From Monodelphis domestica (lineage: Eukaryota; Chordata; Mammalia; Didelphimorphia; Didelphidae), in the NCBI RefSeq assembly GCF_027887165.1, contig NC_077228.1:211395635-211459634 (forward strand): DNA of 64,000 bases. Reading direction: 5' to 3'. The notes beneath the pieces were generated by a model. The model made no database searches, was not told where the DNA came from, and saw nothing but the letters and a program-made list of their open reading frames with translations. How positions within the stretch are numbered: position 1 is the stretch's first letter; each line of letters starts with the position of its first letter. The translations under genes and the position numbers were made by a program. Positions 45,046 through 56,404 of this stretch are shown here, piece by piece.

Positions 45046-45306
45046 GTTGTTGTTCAATTGCTTTTCAGTCCTAGTTCTAGCTGACTCTTCATGACCCCAT
45101 TTGAGGTTTTCTTAGCAAAATACTGGAGTGGTTTGACATTTCCTTTTCTAGCTCATTTTACAGATGAGGAAACTGAGACAAACAGGATTAAATGACTTGC
45201 CCAGGTTCACAAGGCTAGTAAGTATTTGAGGCTGGATTTGAACTCATGAAGATGAATCTTTCTGATTCTAGATCTGGCATTCTATCTGCTGTGTCTTCTA
45301 GCTGTA
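45046..45306 (-). repeat. type B SINE
   Basis: Reverse copy starting gttgttgttcaattgc, ending gtcttctagctgt. Confidence 0.8.
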
Positions 45307-45313
45307 CTGGACT

Positions 45314-45550
45314 ATTGTTGTTCAGTCAGGTCCAACTCTTTGTGACCCTGTGGACCATACTCTCCTTGGAATTTTCTTGGCAAAGTTATTGGAGTGATAT
45401 GCCATTTCCTTCTCCATTGGATTAGGACAAGCAGAGGTTAAATGACTTGCCTGGAATCACAAGCTAGGAAGTGTCTGAGGCCAAATTTGAACTCAGATCT
45501 TCATGACTGCAGGCTCAACATTCTATCTACTGAATCAGTTTAGTAACCCT
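45314..45550 (-). repeat. type B SINE, older variant
   Basis: Reverse copy with an extra 'gaccctgtggaccatac' block and 'ccattggattaggacaagca' in place of the usual 'cagctcattttacagatg'. This marks a distinct subfamily. Confidence 0.75.
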
Positions 45551-45662
45551 GTTGAAAAAGCCAACAAACAACAAGGTTAATCTGTTATAACTTGTTCTTA
45601 ATAAATACATGCTGGCTCTTTGTGTTTTCAGCTTTTCTTTCTAAATATTCAGTAATTTTTTT

Positions 45663-45835
45663 AACATTTCATTTTATTTTTAAACTTTCTGATTTTTCTA
45701 ATTATATATAAAAACAATTTTTAACATTTAATATTTGACATTAAAATTTTTGAGTCCCAAATTCTCTCCTTCTCTCTCTCCCCTCTCCTCTCCCTGAGAA
45801 GGTAAGCAATTTTATAGGTTATACTTATGCAGTCA
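45663..45835 (-). repeat. L1 3' end
   Basis: Reverse L1 tail: 'attttgacat/taaaattttt' region, 'gagtcccaaattctctcctt', 'ccctgagaaggtaagcaatt'. An L2/MIR-like tail follows at about 45850-45905. Confidence 0.6.
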
Positions 45836-46149
45836 TGTAAAACCCATTTCGATTAATATTGCAGTGTGTGGCACATAGTAGGTACTTAATAAATGTTTAT
45901 TCAATTGGGTTGAACTAATAGTCCAAGTCAAATTCATTGGCCTGTAGTTCTCAGACTCCATGCATGCTCTCTAACCTTCATGGATATCAGGACATTTGCT
46001 CCCTCTCTCGTCCAGTAATGCCTCTCCTTTCTCCCCTTTCTTTCAGATGTCATTGACAGTGTCTTGCAATCACATCCACCAATTCTTTCAGGACTCAAAG
46101 GTATTTTTCTTTTGGTCCAATTGACTTGAATTCATCAAGCATACCATTT

Positions 46150-46733
46150 ATCCTAAAGAGATCAAAGAAAAAGGAAAAGGACCTCTGTGTTAAAAAATAT
46201 TTATAGCTGCTCTTTTCATGGGGGCAAAGAATTGGAAATTGAAGGGATGCCCATCAATTGGAGAATGGCTGAAAAAGTTGTGACACATGATTGTTATGGA
46301 GTACTATTGTGCTGTGGGAAACAGTGGTTTTGGAAAAATAAGACCTATATGAACTGAGGTAAATTGAAGAGAGAAGTGGCAGATCATCATGCATAGTGAG
46401 AGCAATATAGTGATGGTGACCATCTGTGAAAGACATGGTTACTCTTGTCAGTAAAGTGATCCAAAACAATTATAAAGAAGTCAAGATGAAAAAATGCTAT
46501 CCACCTCCAGAGAGATAACTGAAGAACTCTGAGTGCAAACTGAAGTATAATTTCCCTCCTTTCTTTTCTTTTATTTTTTGCCCTATGGCTAAAATGGAAA
46601 TATGTTTTGTATGATTTCACCTACATATGACATTGCTTGCCTTCTCAGTGGATGAGAGGAAGAGAATCTGGAATTCAAAATTTAAAAAGAAAAGAATGTT
46701 CAAAATAAATAATAACTATATTTTTTGAAAAAG
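46150..46733 (+). repeat. L1 3' end, sense, 5'-truncated
   Basis: Sense strand of the L1 C-terminal and 3' UTR region: 'gcccatcaattggagaatgg', 'tggagtactattgtgctgtg', then 'ggaaatatgttttgtatgat' and an A-rich end. It is inserted in the CR1. Confidence 0.75.
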
Positions 46734-47104
46734 CGTAGCTCACTACTCTCTTTCCATTTCCTTTTTTACCATTTGTTATCAACTGCCGGTGAGTCATTTT
46801 TATTCTATCTCTTCCTATCCAAGGATTGTTCTTCTTTGCAGAGAAAACAAAAGCAATAAGAATTAAGCAATTGTCTTCTTCCTGTTATTAGTCATGATAA
46901 TTTCATCCACTCCCAAATAGCCCCCCTAACTTTTCTTTTATCTTACTTTCTTCCATTCACTCCTAGCCTTATCTTTCTTTATCATCCTCAATTCAACCTT
47001 ATTATTAATAATACTCAAAATACTCAGAAGAATCTGTGATCTCATCTCTATGAATATTCTCCCAGAAAAGAAAATGATAATTCATTTGTGCCAATCATCC
47101 TGTG

Positions 47105-47217
47105 GAAATTAATCTATCAATCAATCTGCATTGATTAAGTGTGCTAAGATAACCTTGGGATACAAAAAGGGTTAAAAGGCAGTCCCTGACCTCAAGGAGC
47201 TTACAATCTTTAAAAGA
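47105..47217 (-). repeat. L2-clade LINE 3' tip
   Basis: 'gcattgattaagtgtgcta' and 'ctcaaggagcttacaatc' are the antisense L2 terminus. Confidence 0.55.
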
Positions 47218-48136
47218 AAAATTTTTTTCCAGATTATGATAAAGTTTTTAATAATCATTTTTTGACGTTTTGCAATCCATGTTCTCTCTCTCTCTTACTG
47301 CTCTGCTCTCCCCAAGATGACAGGTAATATGAACATATTCTACATGTGCTATTATACAATGCATATTTCTATGTTCATCATGTTGCAAAAAAAAAAGACA
47401 CATATCACTTACACTGGAGAAAAATTCATGGAGAAAATAAAGAATGGTGTGCTTCAATCTGCATTCAGACCCTGTCAGTTCCTTTTATAGCAGTGGAGAG
47501 TCTTTTTTTGTCATGAGTCCCTTGGAATTGTCCTGGATCCTTGCACTACTGATAATAGTTAAATCATTCACAGTTGATCATCATACTTAATTGCTATTAA
47601 GGTGTACAAAGTTCTTCTGATTCTGCTCACTTCACTGTATCACTTCATGTAAGTCCAGGTTTTTTGGTTATCCTCTTGCTTGTCATTTCTTATGACACAA
47701 TAGTGTTCCATTACGATAATTTACCAGAACTTGTTCAGCCATTCCCCAATGGATGGTCATCCCTTCAATTTCCAGTTCTTTGCCACCACAAAAAGAGCTG
47801 CTAAAAATATTTTTCCATAGGTAGGTCCTTTTCCCTTACCTTGATCTCTTTTAGAATACAAACCTAGCAGTGGTGTTGTCTGTCAGATCAAAGGGTATGC
47901 CCAGTTGATGGCTCTTTGGGCACTTGGTTCCAAATTGTTCTCCAGAATGGTAGTAACAGTTCACAGCTCCACCTACAGTGTATTTGTATCCTGATTTTTC
48001 TGCATCCTCTCCAACACTTATCATTTTTCTTTCTGGTCATATTAGGCAGTCTCATAGGTGTGAGGTAGTACCTCAGAGTTGTTTTAATTTGCATTTCTCT
48101 AATGAATAGTGATTTGGAGCATTTTTTCATATGACT

Positions 48137-48679
48137 TGATAGACCTTGGGACCAAAGTCCTCCCCTTTCCCCAATCCCTACCAAGACCAATAGCCCCACC
48201 CCATTCCTCTGCACCTGCTGGAATTCCGGAACAAATGAAGTAGTTCCACTTCATAGGACACTATTACTTCCTATTCTGTGACCTGACAAATCCATGATGG
48301 ATTGATGTTCTGGACTTTTGCTATCTGTACCATACTAAGGACTATACAAGCCTGGGAACCAAAAGCCCCAATCCCCTGAGCCAACCTACCCAAGGAACCC
48401 CAACTTGATCAATAGAGACAACACAGATTGCCTCATCCCAGGCAACCACCCTATCAGAGATTGCCCCCTTTCCACCCAGGTGGAGACCCCTAGCCATCTA
48501 CAGGTTTTGGGCTCCCCCCCAACCCCATTCTCCCTTCCTCCCCACTCCATTGCCACTTCTGCTGCCATCCGTCTCCCATCCCCTTTTCCCCCTCTTTTCC
48601 TCTAATAAAGCTTTGCTATACCACCACCCCACTCTCTCCTCATTTGCCTTGGGTGGAACCCCTGTCAGTGGGATTGACT
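48137..48679 (+). mobile_element. solo LTR fossil inserted in L1
   Basis: About 540 bp of pyrimidine-rich DNA breaks the L1. L1 text resumes exactly after it, and tgact is repeated at 48132-48136 and 48680-48684. An AATAAA followed by gctttgct (48604-48617) is typical of gammaretrovirus-like (ERV1-type) LTRs. No internal viral region. Younger than the L1. Confidence 0.6.
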
Positions 48680-50087
48680 TGACTAAAAGATAGTTTTAAT
48701 TTCTTTATCTGAGAATTGCCTGCTCATGTCCTTTGACCATTTGTCAACTGGTTAATGCTTTGTATATTTATAAATTTGAATCAGTTCTCTGTATATTTGA
48801 GAAATGAGACCTTTATCAGAGAGACTTGCCATAAAAATGTGAACCCAGTTTCTGTTTTCCATCTAATCTTGATTGTATTAGGTTTATTTGTGCAAAATCT
48901 TTTTAATTTAATGTAGTCAAAGTTACCTATTATATATCTCTCATGACGTTCTCTACATTTTATTGAGACATTTTATCTATAGATCTGACAGGTAAACTGT
49001 TATATGCTCCTCTAATTTATTTATGGTTTTATACTTTATTTCTAAATCATGTATCTATTTTCACTTTACCTTGGTATATAGCACAAAGTATTGGTCTGTG
49101 CCTAGTTTCTGTCATATTATTATCCAATTTTCCCAGCAGTTTATGTTAAATAATAAGTTCTTCCAAAAGCTTGGATCTTTGGATTTCTCAAACACTAGGT
49201 TACTATGGCCATTTACTACTGTGTATCAATTGCCTAATTTATTCCATTGCTTCATTACTGTATTTCTTAGCCACCAGATTGTTTTGATGGTTGCCACTTT
49301 ATAATGCAGTTTGAGATCTGGCATAGCTAAGTCACCTTTTTGCATATTTTTAAATTAATTCTCATGATATTCTCTGCCTTTTTTTTCAGATTAATTTTAT
49401 TATTATTTTTCTAGCTCTATGAACTCATTTTTGGGTAGTTTGATTGGTATGGCACTGAATAGATCAATTAATTTAGGTAGAATTGTCATTTTTATTATAT
49501 TGACTCAGCTCACAAGCAATGAATGTCTTTTTTTTCAATTGTTTAGATCTTTAATTGTGTGATAAGTGTTTGATAGTTGTGATCTTATGGTTCCTGGGTT
49601 TTTCTTGGGAGATGGACTCCCAGGTAGTTTATATCATCTACAATTATTTTAAATGGGATTTCTCCTTCTATCTCTTGCTTGTTGGACTTTTTGGTAGTAG
49701 AGAAATATTGATCATTTTTGTGGGCTTATTTTATAGCCTGCAACTTTGCTAAAGTTGTTAATTGTTTTGATAAATTTTGTTGGTTGATTCTCTAAGATTC
49801 TTTTAGGATTCTTACTCATCTGGGAAGAGTAATAGCTTTATTTTGTCTTTGTCTATTCTAATTCCTTCAATTCTTTCTTTTACTTTTATCATTATAGCTA
49901 GCATTTCTAGTACAATATTGAATAATAGTGGCAATAATGGTCATCCTTGCTTCCCCTCTTACCATATTGAGAAGGCTTCTAGTTTATTCCCATTCCAGAT
50001 AATATTTGCTGGTAGTTTCAGATAGATGCTATTTATAATTTTGAAGAATGTTCCATTCATCCCATTGTTCTCTAGTGCTTTTTCTTT

Positions 50088-50272
50088 TTCTTTTTAAATC
50101 CTTAACTTCTCTGTCTTAGACTCCATACTAAATATTGGTTCCATGGCAGAAGAATAGAAAGGGCTAGGCAATTGGGTTTAAGAGACTTGCCAAGAGTCAC
50201 ACAACTAGGAAGTGTCTAAGGTCAAATTTGAACCCAGAACTTCCCATCTTTTGGCCTAGCTCTCAGTTGCCC
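50088..50272 (-). repeat. type A SINE inside L1
   Basis: Reverse copy lacking part of its head. 'ctctagtg' is present just before it (50071-50078) and just after (from about 50278). Confidence 0.82.
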
Positions 50273-51392
50273 CTTCCCTCTAGTGTTTTTAATAGAAATG
50301 GGCATTGAATTTTGTCAGAAGCTTTTTCTTCATCTATTGAGATTATCATATGGTTTCTGTTGGTTTTGTTATTGATAATTGTCAATTATATTGATGGTTT
50401 TCCAAACATTGAACTATATCCCTGCATTCCTGATATAAAACCCAACTGATCATAGTATATGACCCTTGTATAGATGGCCGTAATTTCCTTGCTAATATCT
50501 TGTTTAAAATTTTTGCATCAATATTCATTAGGGAAATTGGTCTATGGTTTTCTTTCTCTGTTTTTTTTTCTTCTCTTCCTGGTTTAGGTGCTAGCACCAT
50601 ATTTGTGTCATAAAAGGAATTTGTTAGAGTTCTTTTCTCAGCTACTTTTCCAAATAATTTATATACAGTCTTGAAATTAATTGTTTTGTATATGTTTGGT
50701 AGAATTTACTTGTGAAGCCATTTGGCCCTGGAGCTTTTCTCTTAGAGAATTCATTGATGGCTTGTTTAGTTTCTTTTTATGAGATGGGATTGTTTAAGTA
50801 TTCTATTTCTTCATCTGTTTATCTGGGCAATTAAAATATTTTTTAAAACATTCATCTACTTTGCCTTTATTGTCAGATTTGTTGGCATATGATTGGGCAA
50901 AATAACTCCTAAAACTATTTGAATTTCCTCTTCATTGTTTGCAAAGTCTTCTTTTTCATTTTTGATACTGGTAATTTGGTTTCTTGATTTTTTGACTAAA
51001 TTAACCAATATTTTATTTATTTTATTGTTTTTGTGTCCTCCCCTCCCCCATAAAATCAGCCCCTTTTCTGGTTTATTCATTCAATGGTTTTCTTATTTTC
51101 AATTTTCTTAATTTCTACTTTGATTTTCAGGATTTCCAATTTTGTGTTAAAAATGTTTTCTATTTTTTAAGTTGCATTCCCAATTTATTGATCTTCTCTT
51201 TCTCTCTTTTATTGATGTAAACATTTAGAGATATACATTTTCCCTTAAGTACTGTTTTGGCTGCTTCACAAAAAGTTTGGTATGTTGTCTTCTTGCTGTC
51301 ATTCTCTTTGAAATTTGTTTCTGAGATTTCTTTTCTTTGACCCACTCATTCTTTAGGATAATGCCAAATAGGGCATTTTTGTTTTTCATCCT

Positions 51393-52545
51393 GTGGTGAT
51401 AGAGAACCACTGAAATTTATTGAGTGGGGTGTATGTGTATGTGTGTGTGTGTTGTGACCACAAAAATATGGTTTCAAGACTTTGAATTGCCAAAATTGTA
51501 AAGATAATTTTTAGTGTCTTGAGTTAAGTCAAAAAAAAGTGGTCACCATTTGAAAAATTCCCAAATATGAAATACCCAAGTCAGATGGGTTTTATGGAGA
51601 TTTTAATTAATATGAATGAAGGAATTAAGGGAAGGGAGAGAGACAGAGTAAGAGGAAAAGTAGGAAAAAGCTAGGGCCTAGGCCAAATGGCCTAGGCCTT
51701 TCTCTTTAAAAGAGAAACTAAGTCAGTCTTTAATCACTCACCACAAGATTTTGTCCCAAGCAAAACTCCAATTCTTCATTGAAATCCTCAACTCCTGAAC
51801 TAAGTTCAGAGGCCCAGCTCTGACTCTTGCCCTCCAATTCAGCTTCCAAAGCTGAACTCCCATCAGAAGTCCAAGCTCCTTCCTTTTAGAGAAAATTTTC
51901 TCTTGTGTCACCTCCCCTAAATTTTCACGTCTACCAATCACAGTAGATGCTTTTTTCCAGGACTGCCCATTCTTAGTTCTCACCACTCTTTAGTTCTCAC
52001 CTTCTCTGGGTAGATTATATCTTCTGAGTACTTCACACCTCTTTGCTAAGCTTGCCCTTTGTAAGTTGCTTGACCTTTTAGTGATTAATTTGGCCTTCAT
52101 AGGTACTTAGCACCCTTTTGTATTAGATCTAAAAATAGACCTAGCTGAAGGGCTTTTGCCTCACTATAAGTATGGGTTGGGGACTTTTTCTCATTGTTCC
52201 ATCAGGAGTTTACAACTTTATCTTCCCCTAAAGTATGCCCAAGTATGGGTGGAGTAATGTTAGAGAGTTCCCAATACATTCCTGACCAAGTACCTTCATT
52301 GTTTAAAATGGGAAATAGCCTTAGCCAAATGTTCCAAGGTAGAGTTTGAGAAATTTTAAGATTCACAGCGTGTGTTTGTGTGTGTGTGTGATATGGCTGG
52401 ACCTGTGTTTTATGAAAATCAGTTTAGTGACTAAATAGAGAATGGATTGGAGTGGGGAGAGATTTGAGGCAGGCAGATCTCTATTAAGACTATTACAATA
52501 ATCCAAGCATTAGGTACTAAAGGCCTGGTCGATGTCCTAATCTTG
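51393..52545 (-). repeat. L2-clade LINE fragment split by an LTR
   Basis: 'gtgatagagaaccactgaaa' (51393-51452) and 'aatcagtttagtgactaaat' onward (52368-52545) are consecutive in the L2 copy at 39.7 kb. Confidence 0.55.
51453..52367. mobile_element. solo LTR fossil, family 1 copy 2
   Basis: 915 bp from TGTGACCA to TTCACA, flanked by gtgtgt and gcgtgt. It shares the 'aatacccaagtcag' block with the LTR at 42750. The two differ in length by about 200 bp, suggesting subfamilies or later loss. No internal region. Confidence 0.6.
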
Positions 52546-52789
52546 GAATCTGGCCTGTCATTACTTTACTATATGGTGTACATTCAATCACTTTCACTTG
52601 ACATCATAACAAGACTAGTAGAGCATCCTGACTGTCCATCAATTAATTCTTCCTTGCTCTCACTATATTAGTCCATCTTCTTTACTCTGTGAAGATGGGA
52701 TTAACTCTCCCCTTGCCCACTTTTTAGATTTAATCACCAGAAGCATACATACCCCACTTATCCTTAAGTATGGGGAGGTCTGTGACCCA
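52546..52789. other. unclassified intergenic DNA
   Basis: No family or exon recognised. Confidence 0.25.
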
Positions 52790-53355
52790 TGTGTGTGATA
52801 GTGGGTGACAAATCAGGATCAACTGACTGTCACCTGGGCAGTTCTAAGCAAAGCTATAGCTGCAATTAGTCCCTGTAAAGTGTAAGGAAGGCACAGGAAG
52901 TGACGAAAGGAAGGGTTTTTTAAAGTGGCAAGAACTTCCTGTGACCATCTCTTTCATCTTGGAACTTGGAACTTGAAGGCACTCTGGCTTGGGACCTCAG
53001 ACTGCTCTTGGATTTTCCCTTAGAACTACCACGTGGGTAAGTGAAAAGGCTGACTCCCTTTCCTGGCTTTTCTGGAGGTACTATCCCCTGGAGAGGCCCT
53101 TCCTCTTGGAGGAGGCCTCATGACTAAAACCCTTGTTTAATTTACCTCTGGACCCTCTTTGCTGGGGCCTCTGAAGCCCTGCCTGGTTTGTTCAGGGCCA
53201 GAGTAAATAACTACTCTCTCTCATTTCCTTACTTTCACTCTTTTCCTCTATTTTATAAATAAATTGCTATAACATCATTCTGACTTGAGTAATTATTTCT
53301 GGTGTTTTTATATTTTTAGAATATTTTTATATATATTAATATATATTTAATCCAA
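52790..53355 (+). mobile_element. LTR-like fossil
   Basis: Moderately GC-rich block with an AATAAA (53258-53263) near its right end followed by ttgctataac, the layout of an LTR U3-R-U5. No internal viral region is present. Boundaries are approximate and the family was not determined. Confidence 0.4.
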
Positions 53356-53821
53356 CCTTTAATTTTTAACCTATAGAACTCTTGCATTTCTTAGATGGCC
53401 CTTACTCTGGGCTTCTGGGTAAATCTTTATAAAATAGTGCAGCCTTCTCACTCTGATAAATTCACTATCATCTTATACATTGAGGTCATTCTCAATTAGG
53501 TTGTTAATGAACAACAAGCAGGTTTTTATAAATAATTCACCACTGTAGACCACATCTCTACCAGCATTCCAAAAGATGTAGAAAAGACAAGATCTCACTG
53601 ATCTGGAAGAGCAAAATGATACCTTAAAGACACTCTTCCATCTAGTTGCATCCCATATCAAGATTCTATAACGTTCCCTGAAAAATGTAACAACAGTGCT
53701 AACTTCATTCAATTCTCTGATTTAATGAGAAATAAAACAAAAAACAAAGAGATGGACTTACCAAAGGTGTTAGCCACTATTATGGAAGTCTAGCACAGAG
53801 TCCAAGTTGAAAAAGGATTCC

Positions 53822-54626
53822 TTATACTTTGTACATATTGTGGGTTCCTTTCCATAGTACTGCAATAAAGCAAATTACATTAATGTTTTTGTTTCCCAAT
53901 GTATATAAAAGTTGTGCTTACATTATACTATAGTCCATTAAGTGTGCAATAATTTTAGGTCTAAAAGAATAATCTATGTACCTGAATTTTAAAAAATACT
54001 TTATTTCTAAAAAATGATCTCTAAATGATCTCTAAAATGATTTCTTAAAAAAGGCTCATCATCTGAGCCTTCAGGGAGTTGTAATCTTTCTGTTGGAGGA
54101 GGACCTTGCCTTAGTGTTGTTGGATATTGATTGATCGGGGTGGTGAATGCTAAGGGTTGACATGGTGGTAACAATTTTTAAAAAACTCTTTCCTTCCATC
54201 TCAGAATCAGTAATGTATAATGGAAACAAAGCAGAAGAGTAGTAAGGAGTAGGCAATGGGAGTTAAGTGACTTGCCCAGGGCCACACAGCTAGGAAGTAT
54301 CCTAGGCCAGTGGAATAATCAGAACACACACAACATTTATTAAGTTCATTATCTTATATAGAGTCAGTTTGTGGCACCCTCAAACAATTACAATAATAAC
54401 ACAGAGATCACAGATCACCCTAATATATAATAATAATGAAAAATTTTGAAATATTGTGAGAATTACCAAAATATGTCTTAGAGACACAAAGTGAGCACAC
54501 ACTGTTGGAAAAATGGTGCCAATAGACTTGCTTGATGTGGGGTTGTGACAAACTTTCAATTAGTAAAAAATGCAATATTTGCAAAGCATAATAAGGCAAA
54601 GTACAATAAAATGAGGTATGCTTGTA
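53822..54626 (-). mobile_element. Tigger1-like DNA transposon, internally deleted
   Basis: The right end reads gaggtatgcttgta, the complement of a Tigger terminus. Inside are the complement of the 3' UTR and last transposase codons (catctgagccttcaggg) and of the 5' UTR (cagaacacacacaacattta). Almost all of the transposase is missing. The junction is occupied by a truncated type A SINE. TcMar-Tigger family, dead. Confidence 0.75.
54176..54309 (-). repeat. type A SINE at the Tigger deletion junction
   Basis: Reverse copy with the head missing (stops at gtatcctaggcc). One edge meets Tigger 3' sequence and the other Tigger 5' sequence, so its truncated side coincides with the large deletion. Confidence 0.75.
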
Positions 54627-54796
54627 GATTGTTAGGTCCTCTAGGTCAGAGTTTTTAAACACACCATCTAGCAGGCTACAAGTTACTCTCAATACTTTCT
54701 GATGTAGCCAGAATCAGATTAAAATATAATTGGTAAATATTTTTAAAAACAAATAAAAAAAGAGATAAAATACAATAAAATATAGCACTATTATAT

Positions 54797-54998
54797 CTTT
54801 TTAAAAATTCATACTTTTCATCTTAGAATCAATAGTTTGTATTATTTCTAAGGCAGAAGAGTAATAAAGGCTGGGCAATGGGGGTTAAGTGACTTGCCTG
54901 AAGTCACATAGCTAGGAAGTATCTGAGGCTGGATTTGAGCCCAGGATCTCCATCTCTAGGCCTGGCTCTCAATCCACTGAGTCACCTAGTTCTCCCCA
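54797..54998 (-). repeat. type A SINE
   Basis: Reverse copy. 'actattatatct' before it and 'actactatatctt' after it form the target duplication. Confidence 0.83.
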
Positions 54999-55102
54999 GA
55001 CACTACTATATCTTAAAACTAAGTCAGTATGCCACTAGAAAGGATCTTTATGTACAGATTATTGACCACAATTTCTATTTGAGTTTGATACCTGGTCTAG
55101 AT

Positions 55103-55610
55103 CAGTGATTTTTGAAGTGTGGTCTGAGAACCCCTAGAGTTCTTGAGACCAAAAATTATTTTCATAACAGCACTAAGACATTCTAATTTCAGTTTTCGAA
55201 TATTTTTCCATATTTACCTGATTCATTTTCTTTCCCTCCCCTCTTCCTACCCTGCTCTGAGCCAACAAGCAATTCTACTGAATTGTACAAATGCTATCAC
55301 TTGATACTTATTTCCAAAAATATTCATTTTTGTTATAGAGCGATTTTTTAAAAGCCCAAACCCCAAATCACATACCCATATATACATGTGATAAGTGATG
55401 TCATATGTTTTGCTTTTGCATTTCTACTCAATGTGGATAGCATTCTTTTATGTAAGTCCTTCTGAAGAGACATTCTAATTTCAAACAAGGTAAAAATTGA
55501 TAAATATAATCATAACCCTCATAAATAAAAGCTCTTCAGGGGAGAATTTTTCAATAATTTTTAAACCTGTAAAGTGGTCTTTGAGACCAAAAAGTTTGAG
55601 AAGCTTTGTC
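55103..55610 (+). mobile_element. hAT (Charlie-type) non-autonomous element split by L1
   Basis: Left end cagtgatttttgaagtgtgg and right part gaccaaaaagtttgagaa are the two ends of a known Charlie-type layout. Possible 8-bp flanks are gtctagat and tcctagga (weak). No transposase. An L1 piece interrupts it. Confidence 0.6.
55192..55468 (-). repeat. L1 3' fragment with exact 15-bp target duplication
   Basis: A 277-bp reverse L1 tail (ctcttcctaccctgctctga, gagccaacaagcaattctac) flanked by gacattctaatttca at 55177-55191 and 55469-55483. A textbook 5'-truncated L1 insertion. Confidence 0.85.
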
Positions 55611-56404
55611 CTAGGAGCTTCTGTTTATGGGTTAACACTGGACTGGTTGCCTCAAGCAATGGAACATGTCACAGCTTCCTCATTGTTACAGCCACTCAGA
55701 AGAGTTTGTCCGACCCATCCACATGGGTAAAACAAGTAGATCTGGTCCAAGCTATGACACCATTTAGGTGGACGATTTATACAGTTTGTCCATGAAGATG
55801 ATCGTTGTTCATCCTTTGTTTAAATGGACCAATGATATCACTGGTGATGTCTTGATTTGCACATGAATTGGATTTAAGTGAGGCAGAATTGCATGAAGTC
55901 TTCAGCCTGGGCTCTCTCTTCTAGTCATTGCAATTTTCAGTGGCAAGACAAAAGTCAGGGCACATGGCGATGCCCTTGGATGCACTGGAAGATCCTGGTT
56001 TCTTTTATGTCTGACCAAGCTCTAAGCTTTCTCTAGAGCCTGCTTTCAGCTGCCTTCATGGCCTTTTGAACAAATTATTCGTATGTACCATTCTTCTGGG
56101 GGAAGTCTTCACATGGGGTGGTAGACATCCTCCTAACTCACTGACAGGTTTGGAGCCCTTTGGTTACCCTCAACCTGATTTAGCCCCATCTGAGATGATT
56201 TTATCAGGATGTGGCTGCTAAACTTGCCACCGCTTCTTGGAGCCACAGGGGAGAGGTGGGTGGCAGGTGGACTCCAAAAGTGGATGGGCAGCCCTAAAAA
56301 GGGCCTGGCAAGCCCTCACAGCAGAGGCGGTAGTCCTCTTTCAATATCCCATATATCCCAGCTATAGATAATATAACTCTACCTATATTTTAAAAGTATA
56401 AATT
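55611..56404. other. unclassified, possibly an interspersed repeat
   Basis: About 790 bp whose text (for example 'gatcgttgttcatcctttgt', 'gaattggatttaagtgaggc') seems familiar as dispersed marsupial sequence. I cannot name a family, and no coding exon is supported. Confidence 0.3.

Larger units (their letters stand above)
43691..47104 (-). repeat. CR1-clade LINE, antisense, heavily interrupted
   Basis: Blocks at 43691-44570, 44791-45045, 45541-45662, 45912-46149 and 46734-47104 follow one antisense CR1-type LINE. Landmarks are 'gagtcatttgcaaatttgag' (complement of the FADD-type motif region), 'ctctggggtactctattgg' and 'gacttgaattcatcaagc'. Two L1 pieces and three SINEs interrupt it. Very old and non-coding. 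Confidence 0.6.
47218..51392 (-). repeat. L1 LINE, antisense, 5'-truncated within ORF2
   Basis: Reading the minus strand, ORF2 text includes FCEAAKTVLKGKCISLN (51270-51320), KKSRNQITSIKNEKEDFANN (about 50950-51000) and [17 protein letters not shown] (50490-50540). The last is the L1 reverse-transcriptase motif block. It then continues to the 3' UTR at 47218. ORF1 and most of the endonuclease are missing. A solo LTR and a SINE interrupt it. The frame has several stops, so it is dead. Confidence 0.88.
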
